Shown one piece after another: positions 1 through 11,384 of a stretch of 64,000 nucleotides of DNA. The notes beneath the pieces are model-generated. The model was not told the DNA's origin. It worked only from the letters and a program-made list of their open reading frames with translations, and did not search any database. Positions within the stretch are counted from its first letter, which is position 1. The number at the start of each line of letters is the position of its first letter. The position numbers and the translations under genes are program-made. Source of the stretch: Meghimatium bilineatum (lineage: Eukaryota > Mollusca > Gastropoda > Stylommatophora > Philomycidae); contig CM067316.1 of the NCBI GenBank assembly GCA_034231615.1, positions 26,187,791 through 26,251,790 of the forward strand, in the 5' to 3' direction.

Positions 1-215
1 CGGTCATATTAAGAGACACGACGGCATGGAGAGAGCGTTGCTGGAGGGGATGATAGAAGGCAACCGGGGCAAAGGTCGACCAAGACGCTGTTGGACAAAA
101 GACATTCAAGATTGCTTGTGCATGTCACTGGAAGATGTAGGACAACTTGATCATGACCGCGGAGAATTCAAGAGATCCATTGGAAAGACTACGTTCTGGA
201 AATAATATGTCACTT
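1..215 (+). mobile_element. LINE group A, 3' end, degenerate
   Basis: Translating gives HIKRHDGMERALLEGMIEG, then GKGRPRRCWTKDIQDC and FKRSIGKTTFWK, a stop, then YVT, followed by TGATGATG. The copy at 56.6 kb has the same C-terminus without stops. This is the basic region after the reverse transcriptase of a non-LTR element. The window edge cuts the 5' side. One stop and several substitutions show a dead copy. Confidence 0.8.
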
Positions 216-483
216 GATGATGTCACATCTGAAGGTACATTGTTGATGTGTATGTGTTATTTATGTTTTACAAATGGACCTAATTTGCCCTGGTAGATCT
301 GAAGCCTTCATGCACGTGCTGATGTTAAAATGTTCGTAGCTCTCGAGGAATTTTCCTAATCCTACATGTGCATTGTGTATGTGTTGTTGACTGTGTCGTT
401 CGACTAGTCCGTAGTTATAATGGCTTGAGAATATGCACGTTGAAAGTGTGACTAAAATCGCATCTTTATTATGTTTGATAGAA

Positions 484-555
484 AACGGGATCGTGTTAAC
501 TCCAGTTGCAAATTCTGTTGGTGCTATCTGAGCTGACCTGGTTCAAATCCCGTTT
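484..555 (+). repeat. Possible tRNA-derived SINE head
   Basis: A Pol III box B-like stretch CTGGTTCAAATCCCG (537-551) is preceded about 60 nt upstream by AACGGGA, the exact complement of TCCCGTT at 548-554. The arms do not fold into a proper tRNA, so this is at best a decayed SINE head. Confidence 0.3.
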
Positions 556-628
556 GTTGCACTATGATTTTTCTTTAATAATAAATCCAGGCTGCTTCAT
601 ACTTTTCATACAATCCATACTATATTAT

Positions 629-912
629 GTCTTCTTGTTCTTCTGCGTTCGCTATCAAACTCCTGCAGATTAGCAGGATGTAGTCCGGAGAACGGAATGC
701 GTGGTGTCATGGTTTACAGCATTGCTGCGATATCTGCGCCTTTTGGCCGGACACATCCGACTTCAGCATGGCTTTGGGTCACTTACCCTATATGGGATGG
801 GGCAGCCAACTCCATCGCATAGCCTCCTTAGTCGCCTTTTACGACATGCGTGGAAGGTAAACAGTGTTGCTATTCTTTGCTCCCCTTTCGGGCCCCGGCA
901 ACACACGGGTTT
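629..912 (+). repeat. Dispersed non-coding repeat S1 (about 280 bp), near full length
   Basis: Runs from the CTTCTTGTTCTTCTGCG stretch through GCAGGATGTAGTCCGGAGA, TTACAGCATTGCTGCGATA and CTTAGTCGCCTTTTACGA to CTATTCTTTGCTCCC. The same order of blocks recurs at 2655 (inverted), 9965, 19350, 28200, 36205, 36548, 46050 (inverted) and 57298. No reading frame is conserved between copies, so a SINE-like or non-autonomous element is likely. The short open frame at 701-982 is a by-product. Confidence 0.8.
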
Positions 913-1235
913 TATGGCTTCAAGTTCTAATTACATCTCAACACGACATGTAGTCATTCCCGCCATGTTCACAACCAAATAGCTCGATCTTCGAAAACAA
1001 ACAACGTAATTACATGTTTTGTCTGCAGGATACGTAGTGCATGCTACATGTACGGTTCTCAGTTGTTAAAATAACACGAAGCCAAAGATTCTGCATTGAT
1101 TATATAGGCCTATCCTATTTCTTCATTTCATCAGTTTGTGGAATGTGACGTAAGAGACATCCGGTTTGCAAGCGCTAATGTCATTTGAAAATGAAATTGT
1201 TATTTGTCTGTTTGGTTGACAATGTATGATCATAT

Positions 1236-1503
1236 TTAAGGGTAGCGGTAGTGGTGATAGTAGCAGTAGCAGTAGAACGAGAAATAGTATCATCAACAGA
1301 AATAGTTCCAGTAGCAGTAGTTATAGCAGCAGAAATAATATAGGCAGTAGCACTATTTGTAGAAGAATAAATTGTAGTAGTAGTTGTTATAGAAGTAGTA
1401 GCTGTAGAAGCGGTGATTGTAGTAACAATTGATGTAGTAACAACAGTACTATAAAAAAATATACCAGCAGTGTCAATAGTAGTAGCTGTTGTAGTAGTGG
1501 TTA

Positions 1504-1536
<33 letters not shown>

Positions 1537-1600
1537 AAGAAGAAGTAGTAGTAGTTGTTATTGTTGTACCAGTAGCAACTGCAGCAGCAATAGTCGATTA
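1236..1600. repeat. AGT/AGC-rich trinucleotide region
   Basis: Imperfect (AGT)n and (AGC)n runs, with about ten uninterrupted AGT units near 1507-1540. The Ser/Arg-rich open frame at 1226-1432 only reflects the repeat. Confidence 0.85.
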
Positions 1601-1660
1601 TTCTAATAACTGAAGACAATGTCAGTTATTCTTATTTATTATTAATTTCTTAATATTTAG

Positions 1661-1950
1661 GTGGGTATGTGGCTTTACTTTATTTTTTTTATTTTCGTGG
1701 TTTTCTCTGATAATTTCTACGGTGCTTGGTGTTCTAAAGTTGTTTTAAAGATCCTAAGTAGCCTCACATATGTTCTCTTATGTGTCCTCATTGTCTTTAA
1801 ATTTACCATACTTTGTATTACACTTATATTCTTGACATTTAGCCTCCACTATATTCTCACTATTTTCAAATGTTAGCATCTCGCGCATTTATGTAATGGT
1901 AACTGCACTGAGTTTTCTTTTTGCGATCCTCAATATAGACAAATGTCTTA
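1661..1950. other. T-rich spacer, nothing recognised
   Basis: T-rich DNA between the trinucleotide region and the repeat at 1953. A 71-codon hydrophobic open frame here is expected from T-rich composition. No splice signals or family motif were seen. Confidence 0.4.
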
Positions 1951-1952
1951 AG

Positions 1953-2070
1953 GCCTGTCCATAAATTAAGTCAGCATTTATTTAGGGAGAGTTCTGAAAA
2001 AGTTGTATAGGTTTTTTTTAAAGTGGGTGGGTGGGGGTACAAATTAACCTCAACAATGTCATTTTTATAT
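1953..2070. repeat. Repeat with GTCCATAAATTA end (DNA-transposon-like terminus)
   Basis: Begins GCCTGTCCATAAATTAAGTCA and continues into a G-rich stretch. The same terminal string, direct or inverted, recurs at 42668 (CCTCCATAAATTATGTCA) and 44490-44513 (TTGACGTAATTTATGGACAG). Recurring ends in both orientations suggest a terminal inverted repeat of a non-autonomous DNA transposon, but only one end is clear here. Confidence 0.45.
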
Positions 2071-2654
2071 CCCAATTAAGTAGTTTAAAAATATTACACA
2101 CATTTAAATATAACACTATTTTTTAAATTAATTGATCGCACACTTGGCATGTGTTCTATTTTTTTCTGTCTTCACACTTGGCAGTAAATTAAGAATGAGC
2201 AGGATTTTCAGTGTTCTCGGCATACAAATTAGAGATGCAACAACACGTCTGAGACTGTTGCTATGTGATCGCCTGCTATACCTTGTTATACTATGCACGT
2301 AGTAATACCTGCAAGTATGTCTGTGTGCGCTTGAGATGTGCACTTTTGACATGCATTATTTTAGGAGGCTATTGTAATTTGTTTTTATTACATTCTCATC
2401 TTTCCTTTTTTTGGACAGAAAAAAAAGATATTCATATTATATTATGAATGGCCACATTCACAAAACTGGGATATATTTACTCGTTTCAGAGAGCAATGGC
2501 ATGACAGAAGGCTGGAAACCGTGACGTCCTGGACCCTACTACGTAACCATCAAAATGCATGTTCTTCGACGTGTACTGAAAAACATTACTGCATGGAACC
2601 ATGTGACGTTGAATAGAGTAATCAATATACAGAGCGTACAGATACACAGCCATA

Positions 2655-2895
2655 AGGACTTGTTTCCACACCCCGTCGTGCTTCGCCGGAGCCGGAAAGG
2701 GAAATAAAGAATAGTAACGCTGTTTACCTTACGCTGTTTAACTATGTCGCAATAGGCAACTAAGGTAGTTATGGGTGAAGTTGACGTCCCATATAGTGTC
2801 AATGTGACCCAGAAATCATGCTGAAGTCGAATGTGGCCGACTGAAATGCACAGATATCGCAGCAAAGCGGTAAACCATGCCACTACCCATTCCGA
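2655..2895 (-). repeat. Dispersed repeat S1, inverted diverged copy
   Basis: Reverse-complement blocks of the 629-912 repeat in the expected order: AAGGGAAATAAAGAATAG, CAACTAAGGTAGTTATGGG, GACCCAGAAATCATGCTGAA, CAGATATCGCAGCAAAGCGG. It diverges clearly from the 629 copy. Confidence 0.75.
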
Positions 2896-2986
2896 TCCTT
2901 GGATTACATTTCTGCTAAGCAAGAAAACATGCCGTGGAGAAATTTGTTATAGCACACTCACACCTCGTCCAATTTTTTTTCAAACA

Positions 2987-3117
<131 letters not shown>

Positions 3118-3750
3118 GATGCAAATCAATAGGGCCTATACTAATGAATCAGAGTTATGAAGATAAAATCTCTGAAAACAAATGTTGTAAAATTAAATTA
3201 TGTCGGAACTGGTTAGATCTGGTATACTGAATAAATCTGGCTAAATGTCTGGTCTCCGTGGGAATTGGAAATCGATGGATGCAACGGTTTCTAATGGTAA
3301 CTTGTGAATCCTAACTCATAGAATATCCGGTTTTAATGGACATACTTCAAGTTTGTCAGCAATTTGTTGCATGGAGCGATTACTGGGGTCATGCTTGTCT
3401 CACATTTACAATCGATGGTTGACAGTGGCGTTTTCTTTACCGTTTTATGTTTCTTCTAGGTCTTTACTGAATAATTGTGCAAATAATAGGCCTATGTGTA
3501 TAGGGAAGAATTTTATTATTATTTTCATTATTAATATTAAATTATGTATTATTATTATATCCACATTCCTTTATGCTCCAAAAATGTAACATGGAATTTA
3601 TTGATTTTTGTATTGCATTTTTTTCTTTTCGAAGCAAAGAAAAAGGGCGATTGCGACCCCGATCGATCCAATTCATGGATGGGTCAAATCAGGCATGTCG
3701 AGTTATTTTAACTGGCCCGCCAGACTGATTCAAAGTGGCTATATACAGTT

Positions 3751-4115
3751 CTATATACAGAGATGTGGTTCTACAGAAGAATGCTGAGAATACCATGGAC
3801 TGCCAGAAAAACTAATGTAGAGGTATTAAAAGAGTTAAATGCGAAACGGACCTTAATCAACAATATAAGAAAAAGGCAATCTTCTTTTTTTGGCCACTTC
3901 ATGAGACAGGCATGTTTAGAGAACATAATTATCACAACAGGCAAGATTGAAGGCACCAGAGACAGAGGGCGACAACGTGAGAAAATATTAGACAGTTTGA
4001 CAACCTGGCACGGCAAAGAAACAACAACGACTTTGATACATAATACTGTGGACAGAGAGCTGTGGAGAGCCATGACCGCCTACGCCACCCGGCATGGCAC
4101 CTGATGATGATGATG
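3751..4115 (+). mobile_element. LINE group B, 5'-truncated insertion with TSD
   Basis: Open frame 3763-4104 encodes the region after the reverse transcriptase: MWFYRRMLRIPWTARKT, FFGHFMRQACLENIII, then IEGTRDRGRQREKILDSL and a C-terminal TRHGT stop, followed by (GAT)n. A perfect 10-bp duplication, ATATACAGTT, flanks it at 3741-3750 and 4116-4125. That fixes the insertion as 365 bp with a trinucleotide tail. The frame is intact, so the copy may be young. The same C-terminus occurs at 11.7 kb. Confidence 0.88.
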
Positions 4116-4559
4116 ATATACAGTTGGTCCCTAAGCTCAGAAAACATTTTTTTAAACTTAAGCCATTTGCGCCATATTGTAAAAGACGTGTTAAAACTGA
4201 GATAGGGAAATTATTATGTTACTAGTTGAGAACACTGATGTTCGGCACTGGAAAGCAACAAGCCTTTCCATGTTGATGAAATGGTGTGTGGAACGCGACA
4301 ATCGCTTGGACTTCCTAAGGATATTCAAATGACTACACGAAAAGCGTGTTTGCCCTGAAAAGGTTGTCCATCTTCGATTTAGCCTATTTACTAATTTGCC
4401 TATAGGGGTCTATGCTGGTGAAAGTTACGAATGGTGACAAATGGCTTGGTACCACTTCTTTCAATATCTTCATGATATTAACCACGAACTTCTTACTCTT
4501 GTTGCTGTGCACTTCCATGCACGGATCACCTTGTGCGATGACATCCAACTCACTGCAAT

Positions 4560-4640
4560 AGAAAGACTTGCTGGTGACGGATGGTCTGTGTAAATCACTA
4601 CAACTGTGTCATCTTCTTTCCAAGAAAAAAGAGCGTGTTT
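4560..4640. repeat. Short dispersed repeat shared with 11.94 kb
   Basis: GGTGACGGATGGTCTGTGTAA and the following TGTCATCTTCTTTCCAAGAA recur in the same order at 11948-12015. Function unknown; probably a retroelement end. Confidence 0.5.
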
Positions 4641-4984
4641 GCCGAGCGATAGGACTCGTCTACATTTGAGAGTTATTATATATTGCAATACGCTACACTT
4701 AAATCTATGTCCTCAATACAATACATTCCTCCACTTGATGACTGGCCTATTTATTTCGTCCTAGTTGTTTTTGTTTCGTTCACACTCATCCAATTATTTA
4801 ATAGGTTTCTACGACAATAAATTAGTCATCTACTTTGTTTTTGTTGGGTTTTTTAAATTAGTAAAAGCCTAGCATCTAGTAGCCATGCTTTGTAATACGA
4901 ACTGCTACATATTGAATGTCTGCTTTCCTATTGTCTCACTCTTCACATTCTGTAACAAGCAGGGTCGTATATACATCTTTGTTA

Positions 4985-5215
4985 GGGGGGGGGGGGGAGA
5001 GGAATTTACATTAAAAAAGCAATTTCCTCGTTTTCGTGGGTATTTCCTGTGTGAGTTAGTCTGATTGGATTTTTGTGTGACTTCTTAGGGGAGGGGCTTG
5101 ACTGATTTCTTGGTTTAATTCCTAGTACTAAATGTTATGTTTATACTTCCGAAAGGGGCGGGTGTGGGGGGGGGGATTAAAACCTCGCCCTTATCTACGG
5201 CCTTGCAAACACGAA
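4985..5215 (+). repeat. G-tract dispersed repeat (family G)
   Basis: Contains a long G run from about 4986, then ATTCCTAGTACTAAA and CTTCCGAAAGGGG followed by a second G run near 5166. The order ATTCCTAGTACTAAA ... TGACTTCCTAAAAGGGGG recurs at 38860-38945 and, inverted and in three tandem units, at 33945-34185. Confidence 0.55.
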
Positions 5216-5224
5216 AAATATGAT

Positions 5225-5515
5225 ATTGTAGTCATGAGATGGTCACTTAGTCCCCGCGGAAGATTTATTAGTCTTTGTAAAAGTTCAGCTCTAACTGCAA
5301 TTCTAACTCCTGATTCCCATCGCTCTGAGCTTTTGCAATCACTCCAAACAAATGTGTACCTTCCTCCTCGTTTCGTTAGCTGGCCTTCATCCGGTTATCG
5401 AGTTTCACTCAGTGCTTCAATGTCAAACGTGAATCTGGTAAATTCCTTTGCAACTATCACGTTTCTTCTTTCTTGTATGTTTGCAGACCTGTGAGTGTAC
5501 GGACATTTCACGTTC
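5225..5515 (-). pseudogene. LINE AP-endonuclease domain fragment
   Basis: On the minus strand, shifting frames give pieces of the N-terminal endonuclease of a non-LTR element: a KEFTRFTFDIEALSETR-like stretch, then DEGQLTKRGGRYTFVW, then LINLPRGLSDHL. The DIxALSETR motif with a GxYTFxWS string is the hallmark of APE-type endonucleases. Frameshifts and stops show it is dead. It is the only 5' endonuclease piece I found; every other LINE fragment here is a 3' part. Confidence 0.7.
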
Positions 5516-5789
5516 CCACTAATAAAGGTTTGATACTTTTTTTGTGTGTTTCGGTCGCAATGGTTAGGCACCCGATACCCGCGATATGCAGGTCGGCGAG
5601 GCAGGCTATTTTATGACACCTTTTCTAGCCCCATACCCATGCTATGGCGATGAGCAGAGCTAACCTGAGTAGAGCTGCTCAGTCGACCAGAGGGATGACG
5701 CATGACCGGTCTCCATGTATAAGACCTGTGCACAGAAAATTTAAACATGTTCTAGAAGGTCTAATTTGATTATTTTATTGCATTTCGTT

Positions 5790-5935
5790 GGACGGCATTG
5801 ACTTCTTTTGGCATACGACTCAAAGTATATAATAGTGACCACCAAAAATCACGACAATAATCAAAAGCGTAACGAATGAAGTTCTAGGTAATTCTAGACA
5901 GAGGTCTTTACTGCCAACTGTCTCAGCTGACGAAC
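5790..5935 (+). repeat. Dispersed repeat R2, copy 1
   Basis: TTGGCATACGACTCAAAGTA, TATATAATAGTGACCA and AACGAATGAAGTTC match, in order, sequence at 42080-42160 and inverted sequence at 41820-41930. Origin unknown. Confidence 0.55.
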
Positions 5936-6123
5936 TCTATTTATGCCTTGAAATTAAACGACATGCGACCATTTTCTCTGATCCACCTGTATGCAGGGTT
6001 GTGACTGCAACTTTGGTATTCCACACTTTATGTTTCTCTAGTGATTATGGTGAATGATTATAATAGAGTTAGAGTTAGTGATGAATTTTGTTTAATATGT
6101 GGAAGAGTTGCTTCATTCGTCGA

Positions 6124-6124
<1 letters not shown>

Positions 6125-6156
<32 letters not shown>
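6125..6156. repeat. (CT)n microsatellite
   Basis: About 32 bp of CT repeats followed by a C run. Confidence 0.95.
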
Positions 6157-6157
<1 letters not shown>

Positions 6158-6159
6158 CC

Positions 6160-7490
6160 TGATCCAATAATATTGTAGTAGTTTGCAACCGTCTCAGAAG
6201 TTGGAGATCGTTTTTCTTTTCGTAAGGTGGAAACTGTCGTAATCTTGCATACTGTCTTTTCAGCTCTTGCCATGTATTTGATCTTCTTAACCTTTTGATC
6301 ACTAAACTTTCGTAGCTGCATGTTTTCCTGTAAGGAATGCTAGGAGGCATTTTAATAGGCAATGCAAATAACAGCCGCTTTGTCATAATAGATGCAACGA
6401 GATACAAAGATGCTACTTGGAGCATTTTCACCGTATTTTTTTGTCATTAATATTCATATATAGAGGGTATCTTTGGCCTTCAGTGGCACTTATATACGTT
6501 TAGCTTGGATAATATCGTGAATGAAACGTTTTGACAAAGTACAGAGTATACCTTATATTTCCTAATGCAGCTGAAAGCTGTACACATTCCTTGTCTGTAT
6601 ACGTTACAAACGTACATATGCTGGGAATACGAAAGAGTGAGGGTGTGCAATCTATTTTCAGGAATAGACATAACCAACTGATAAAAGTGGAAGACAGTCT
6701 CTGCTCAAGAAGCGTAACTACAATATATTTAAATGCTGCAAGAACCCACATGCAGGGCATATCGTTTGCTGAACTTTATGTTGGTAGGAGTCACTGCCAT
6801 GAAAAGTTAGTCCAATTTAGTATATTCTGTTTCGGTGTTCAATACTTTACCCATCAAAAATGAATCTATAATATTGAATAGCACATCTAATTTCATCCAT
6901 GTAACGTATTTATTCTCCCATCTCCTTCCTCCCCAATCCCTTCCCCAGTCACACAAATATAAACAACAGTAAGCACACAAATCGCGTTAATTCATCAGGA
7001 TTGTCAGGGATAATGGCCACATCAAATTCATGTATGGAAAGTATACTGTAAACTAAACATCAGCTAAAACAAATATTGAAACAAGCTTGGACGTAATGTC
7101 AATGAAATTTGCCAGTAGTATGGTTTTCCTGTTGATTTGTCCAATATCGTTTGATTTTAATGAATCCGTACATAACATCAGTGTGTCCAAGATAACATGG
7201 AATCAGCTAATCAACCATACATGTCATTATCCTCTTGTGGGATAATGTGGTAAAGTATACAGCATACAGTATTATCAACGACAGGAGGGTCAAGAAACAC
7301 TCAACACACATCATGATCATACATTGCTGTGCATAATTCTATGATAACACTGCATAATCTATCCCGTTCTGTGACATTAGCTTCGTATATAGTCAGTGTT
7401 TCATCAAAACCATAGCCCTAATCCTTCAGGGTCTTAGGGATGTCAAGAGATATGACGTGTCGGGAAACTATCTGATACTGGAAATTCTAG
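6160..7490. other. No recognised gene or repeat
   Basis: AT-rich DNA. The longest open frame (6531-6863, plus, 110 codons) shows no motif or splice signal that I recognise and overlaps another open frame on the opposite strand. I treat it as non-coding. Confidence 0.35.
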
Positions 7491-7570
7491 GGCTAATGTA
7501 AAATGAATGAAAACATGTATATCTGCTACCAATGTTATAAACAAAACATACTAACAAATAGACAGTGGGG

Positions 7571-7601
7571 GACGACGTTTCTACTAAAAAGCATTCATCA
7601 G
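7571..7601 (-). ncRNA. Hammerhead-ribozyme-like core
   Basis: The minus strand reads CTGATGA (7601-7595), a short hairpin TGCT-TTTT-AGTA, GAAA (7581-7578), then CGTCGTC. This matches the conserved core CUGANGA / GAAA. A 2-bp stem III (A-U, C-G) closes on loop GUC, leaving C at the cleavage position. A very short stem III is known for hammerheads of Penelope-like elements and retrozymes. Stem I is not convincing and one extra A sits before stem II, so activity is uncertain. A second copy lies at 16895-16925. Confidence 0.45.
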
Positions 7602-7605
7602 GATG

Positions 7606-8000
7606 GTAGAGGGAGATAACAGACAAAAAACATAGGAAAACACATGGTGTGTTGATGGTAGGAGAGAGAGACGTCGTGATGTTCCTTCTTCACAAGCGAA
7701 GATGAACATGGCATGAAAAACAATGAATGTGATGAAAAAGTAGAAAAACAACAAAGCATTTGTGATTGTCTAATTTGGTTTGTGAGTTTGTAGATGTCCG
7801 ATTCGTGCCAGGAAATTTCTATTTCGAGGCATGCAGGAGTGTCCCAGGAAACATATCATAGGAAAGAGAAGGATCACAGTTAAAACGATCCAGAAAGATC
7901 AGAGGAGACAGACATAGCATAGCGCGCGGACAGGACGGACAAGAGAGTGATGGTCATAAGAATGATTTAGTAAGGGATGAGATAATAAATGGAACACAAT
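7606..8000 (-). mobile_element. Possible body of a hammerhead-bearing retroelement
   Basis: Pyrimidine-rich sequence on the minus strand leading into the hammerhead-like core. The 16.9-kb copy shows the same arrangement: pyrimidine-rich leader, core, then a TG-rich stretch ending in TATGTTTT-type sequence. No reverse transcriptase is visible. A non-autonomous Penelope-like relative or retrozyme is inferred. Confidence 0.25.
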
Positions 8001-8959
8001 ATAAAATCTAGAAGGAAACGGGTTACTTATCTCGGAATGCGTTATGGTGCACTGCTTTTTATAGCACTATCTACCTCCAAGACATTCACTCAGTGATAGC
8101 CTCTTGTAACACACTTGTCCGTGACGGTTTTCTTTATCTAGTAATGTCTCTCTGGGTCCCTTCCTTCTCCCCCTTTCTGCGTGCTTACCCCATTTAGCGT
8201 ATCTGTTATATTTCGTTTGCTGCGACTTTTTTCTGACTATCTTTCTTCCTTTTTTACTGCCCTTTCCCTAACGTCTCTATAGTGTCATCTTGCCCGTTTA
8301 CAGGGACCTCCATTTTTGTTTATGTAGGCTACCTATGTTGCAGCATGGTTGTTTTGTTGTATCGATGTATTTCTGCCTTTCCATAAGCTCGTACTCTTCT
8401 GTGTTCTTATCCGACCTAATCTTCGAGTCTCTTTCGACCTAGTCTCCCTTCTTTTTCTCGCCTTCAACCTGGATTGCCCACACCTTTGCAGTTTAACATT
8501 ATACAGCAAGTCCGGATTTCTTGATAGATGCTGCTGTATTTGACAGCTCACCAAGACTTCTATACATTTTTCTGTGGATATGTCTCTGTAGGTAAGTGCT
8601 CTTCCCTCAACTGGTTTAGTGTAATGCAATCTTGCAGAATATGTCCCGCGGTCTGCCAAGCCTACCCACACGGACACAGAAGTGATCGAACCAGTCTTAG
8701 TCTATTTAGTAGCTGTTTAGTCTGTTGTACCTTGTCCTAATTAACTTATTCAGCCCTGTCGAGATAGTACTAATAGGTTTGTATGATACCACGGATGTTA
8801 TGTCTCTCGGTCTGGTATCTCCGACTTCAACACCTACTGTTGCTTGGACAGGACTGTTGCCCTGTTCGATGTAAGGTATAGTCCAACCAGTCTTAGTTTC
8901 CGGCCTCTGTTGACTGGACTAAACACAATCTCCACTTCAAGGAGTTGCCCCCGAAGGAG

Positions 8960-9275
8960 CATTTGAAATGAACTCTAAGAATATCATGGACATAAAGACG
9001 AACCAACGCAGACCTAAAATTGAAGACTGGCTCATCAAAACAATCAAAATACACAGCAATATTTTGAAAATATACACAATAGTTTAGAAAGATTAATCAT
9101 GGAGAGAAAAGTTCCAGTAAAGAGAGCAAGAAGCAAGACCAAGATGACTTCTATGGACACAGTATATTACGTAAAAGACATTCTAAACATGATACTGAAA
9201 ATAGCTGGACAGCTCGCACAGAACCTAGAGGCTTACAGAGTATCAGTGAAGACAATGTTCTGTAAATGATACATT
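8960..9275 (+). pseudogene. LINE group A, degenerate 3' part
   Basis: In shifting frames the DNA gives a MERKVPVKRARSKTKM-like stretch, then TVYYVKDILNMILKIAGQ and LAQNLEAYRVSVKTMF, matching the GRPRRRWTKDIQ...AGQLAQD...SIGKTMF order of the intact group A end at 56.6 kb. Many stops. Confidence 0.6.
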
Positions 9276-9317
9276 ACATAGATATATATTGGCATGAGAA
9301 GGATTATTTTCTTTCAA

Positions 9318-9405
9318 ACTTAACAATTTGTGCAACCTTCATTCACTTCAGACTGCCATGTTCATGTATCTGTTACAACCTTCATTCACTTCAGACTGCC
9401 ATGTC
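9318..9405. repeat. Tandem duplication of a 45-bp segment
   Basis: CAACCTTCATTCACTTCAGA with its continuation CTGCCATGT is present twice in a row. Confidence 0.85.
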
Positions 9406-9483
9406 CATGAATTTATCTTTTTCATATGTTTGCTACTTTCATTACTTTAACATGTCGAGTAGTCTGTGTGTGAAAGTCTTTAA

Positions 9484-9720
9484 GGTGGTGTCACAGGGAA
9501 TAGTTCTGCAACAAACAGTGTGCAAGTAAGTTGGTGTCACAGGGAATAAATCTGCAACAAACTGCGTGAAAGTAAGTTAGTGTCACAGGGAATAAATCTG
9601 CAACAAACTGTGAAAGTAAGTTGGTGTCACGGAATATTTCTGCAACAAACTGCCTGAAAGTAAGTTGGTGTCACAGGGAATAAGTCTACAACACATGTGT
9701 GACAGTTGTGTCACAGGCTA
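9484..9720. repeat. Minisatellite, unit about 46 bp, 5 copies
   Basis: Units begin GGTGTCACAGGGAATAAATC and end with a GTGAAAGTAAGTT-type string. Copies differ by small deletions and decay at the right end. Confidence 0.9.
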
Positions 9721-9964
9721 TCTTCAACTGATAATCCAGTTTTACCTTGCAGGATCAGGAAATATTTCTGAACCATGCATTAATCCAAGTCACTGATACA
9801 ATACAAGTGTATGATCTTGTTTCTTGTGTTATTTCAGTAACTCATTTTATGTTTTGCTCTCTATTACTTTGGTTATCTCAGTTACTCATCCTGTCTGGTT
9901 ACTCCAATTGCTTTGAATATATTGTTAATTATTCTTCTACTGCATTTGATCTCACAATCCTAAA

Positions 9965-10185
9965 AATTAGCAGGTTGTAGCCTGGAGAAGTGTATTGTGT
10001 CATGGTTTACAGCTTTGCTGCAATATCTGCACCTTTAGTCTGAAACATACTTCAACATGGCTTCTGGGTCACTTTGACCCCATAACCTTCTTAATCCTCT
10101 CCTATGATATGCATGGCAAGTAAACAGTGTTGCTATTCTTTGTTTCCATTTCAAGCCACTCCAACAACACAGGTGCAAACGTTAT
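9965..10185 (+). repeat. Dispersed repeat S1, diverged copy
   Basis: Blocks AGCAGGTTGTAGCCTGGAGA, TCATGGTTTACAGCTTTGCT, CAGTGTTGCTATTCTTTG follow the order of the 629-912 copy. The middle (ATGGGATGGGGCAGCC) block is deleted. Confidence 0.7.
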
Positions 10186-10499
10186 TGAATATCATAAACA
10201 GTTTTGACTTCCTGTCTAGCATTAACATTGTTACAGGCACATTATCAAAACTGCTTAGTCATAGTGATTAAGTGCATATTCTAATCAGGACGTTGCTATC
10301 AACACACAATTTGATGCTTGTAATGATTTTTAGATAATATTTAACGTCATTATTGTGTTTTCTATCTGACGCCGTTGGATGGCCAAGGTACCAGATTCAA
10401 ATCCTCCCACACGCAATTGACACCTGTACTATTCATAAAGCAATGGCAGCCTACTGATTGTATTTATGTTGCTTAGAGAATAAAACAATGTCATTTATA

Positions 10500-11120
10500 T
10501 TTTGAGAACACTGACAGAATGGACATTAGAGAGGTAAAATCAGACCTATAATTCTGCTTTGTAAACTATTCCAAAGCATTTAACAATGTGAGACAGGGTG
10601 ACATTGTCAGCATTATAGAAAATCTGCATTTTGACAGCAAGACTTGAATAAGAAAAAACATATTGGCAATAAACAGCTATAAGAGTAGGTAATCAAGTAG
10701 AAATATACCAACAAATAAATCAAGGAGTCAGGCAAGGTTGCATACTATCACCTGACCTTTTCTCCCTATACAGTGAAATGATGAGATCAATAAACAACAT
10801 TCCTAGAATAATTGCAGGTTGACACAACATAAACAATCTGAGATATGCTAAGGACACTATCCTAACTGTTGAAAATGAAAAAAATCAATATCTGATCAAT
10901 GATAGCATAGAACAGGCAGATGTAACTTTTCACAAGATTAAAAGAATCTCTATCAACAGAAGTAAGGCAAAGAGTTGGTACATAGAGCAATTACTGTCAT
11001 ATAGACAATAAAAAAACAAACAAGTAGAAAACTGGAGGCCATAGAGATGTGGTTCTTCAGAAGAATGTTGAGAATACCATGAACAGCCAGAAAAAAAGAT
11101 GTATTGAGGGAGATGAACAC
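10500..11120 (+). pseudogene. LINE reverse transcriptase, degenerate
   Basis: Plus-strand frames give YSKAFNNVRQGDIVSIIE, then IRVGNQV and INQGVRQGCILSPDLFSLY with RYAKDTILTVENE (catalytic box normally YADD, here YAKD). This is the palm of a non-LTR reverse transcriptase. From 11035 an EAIEMWFFRRMLRIP motif joins it to the group B type C-terminus. At least four stops or frameshifts and the lost Asp show it is inactive. Confidence 0.85.
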
Positions 11121-11336
11121 CAAAAGGAATTCTGATTAGAAACTAGCATCACAGCACACAGTAAAGAGATCCATCAAAAGGAATCTTGATTAGAAACTAG
11201 CATACCAGCACACAGTAGAGAGATCCATCAAAAGGAATCTTGATTAGAAACTAGCATACCAGCACACAGTAGAGAGATCCATCAAAAGGAATCTTGATTA
11301 GAAACTAGCATCCCAGCACACAGTAAAGAAATCCAT
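11121..11336. repeat. 54-bp tandem repeat inside LINE sequence, 4 copies
   Basis: Four units of exactly 54 bp, each starting CAAAAGGAATCTTGATTAGA (first unit ATTCTGATTAGA) and ending GAGATCCAT. The first unit continues the LINE frame before it. The embedded TTGATTAGAAACTAGC string also occurs alone at 17675 and 20160. Confidence 0.95.
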
Positions 11337-11384
11337 TCTGTGTAATGGAACACTCAATGCAGACCCGAGTTTGAGTGCTAGGAT

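Noticed and set aside
1226..1432. Ser/Arg-rich protein (SR-like)
   Set aside because: Result of AGT/AGC trinucleotide repeats.
8333..8677. 114-codon minus-strand open frame rich in Arg
   Set aside because: No recognisable motif, a plausible opposite-strand frame, and no splice signals. Could be a retroelement piece, but not supportable.
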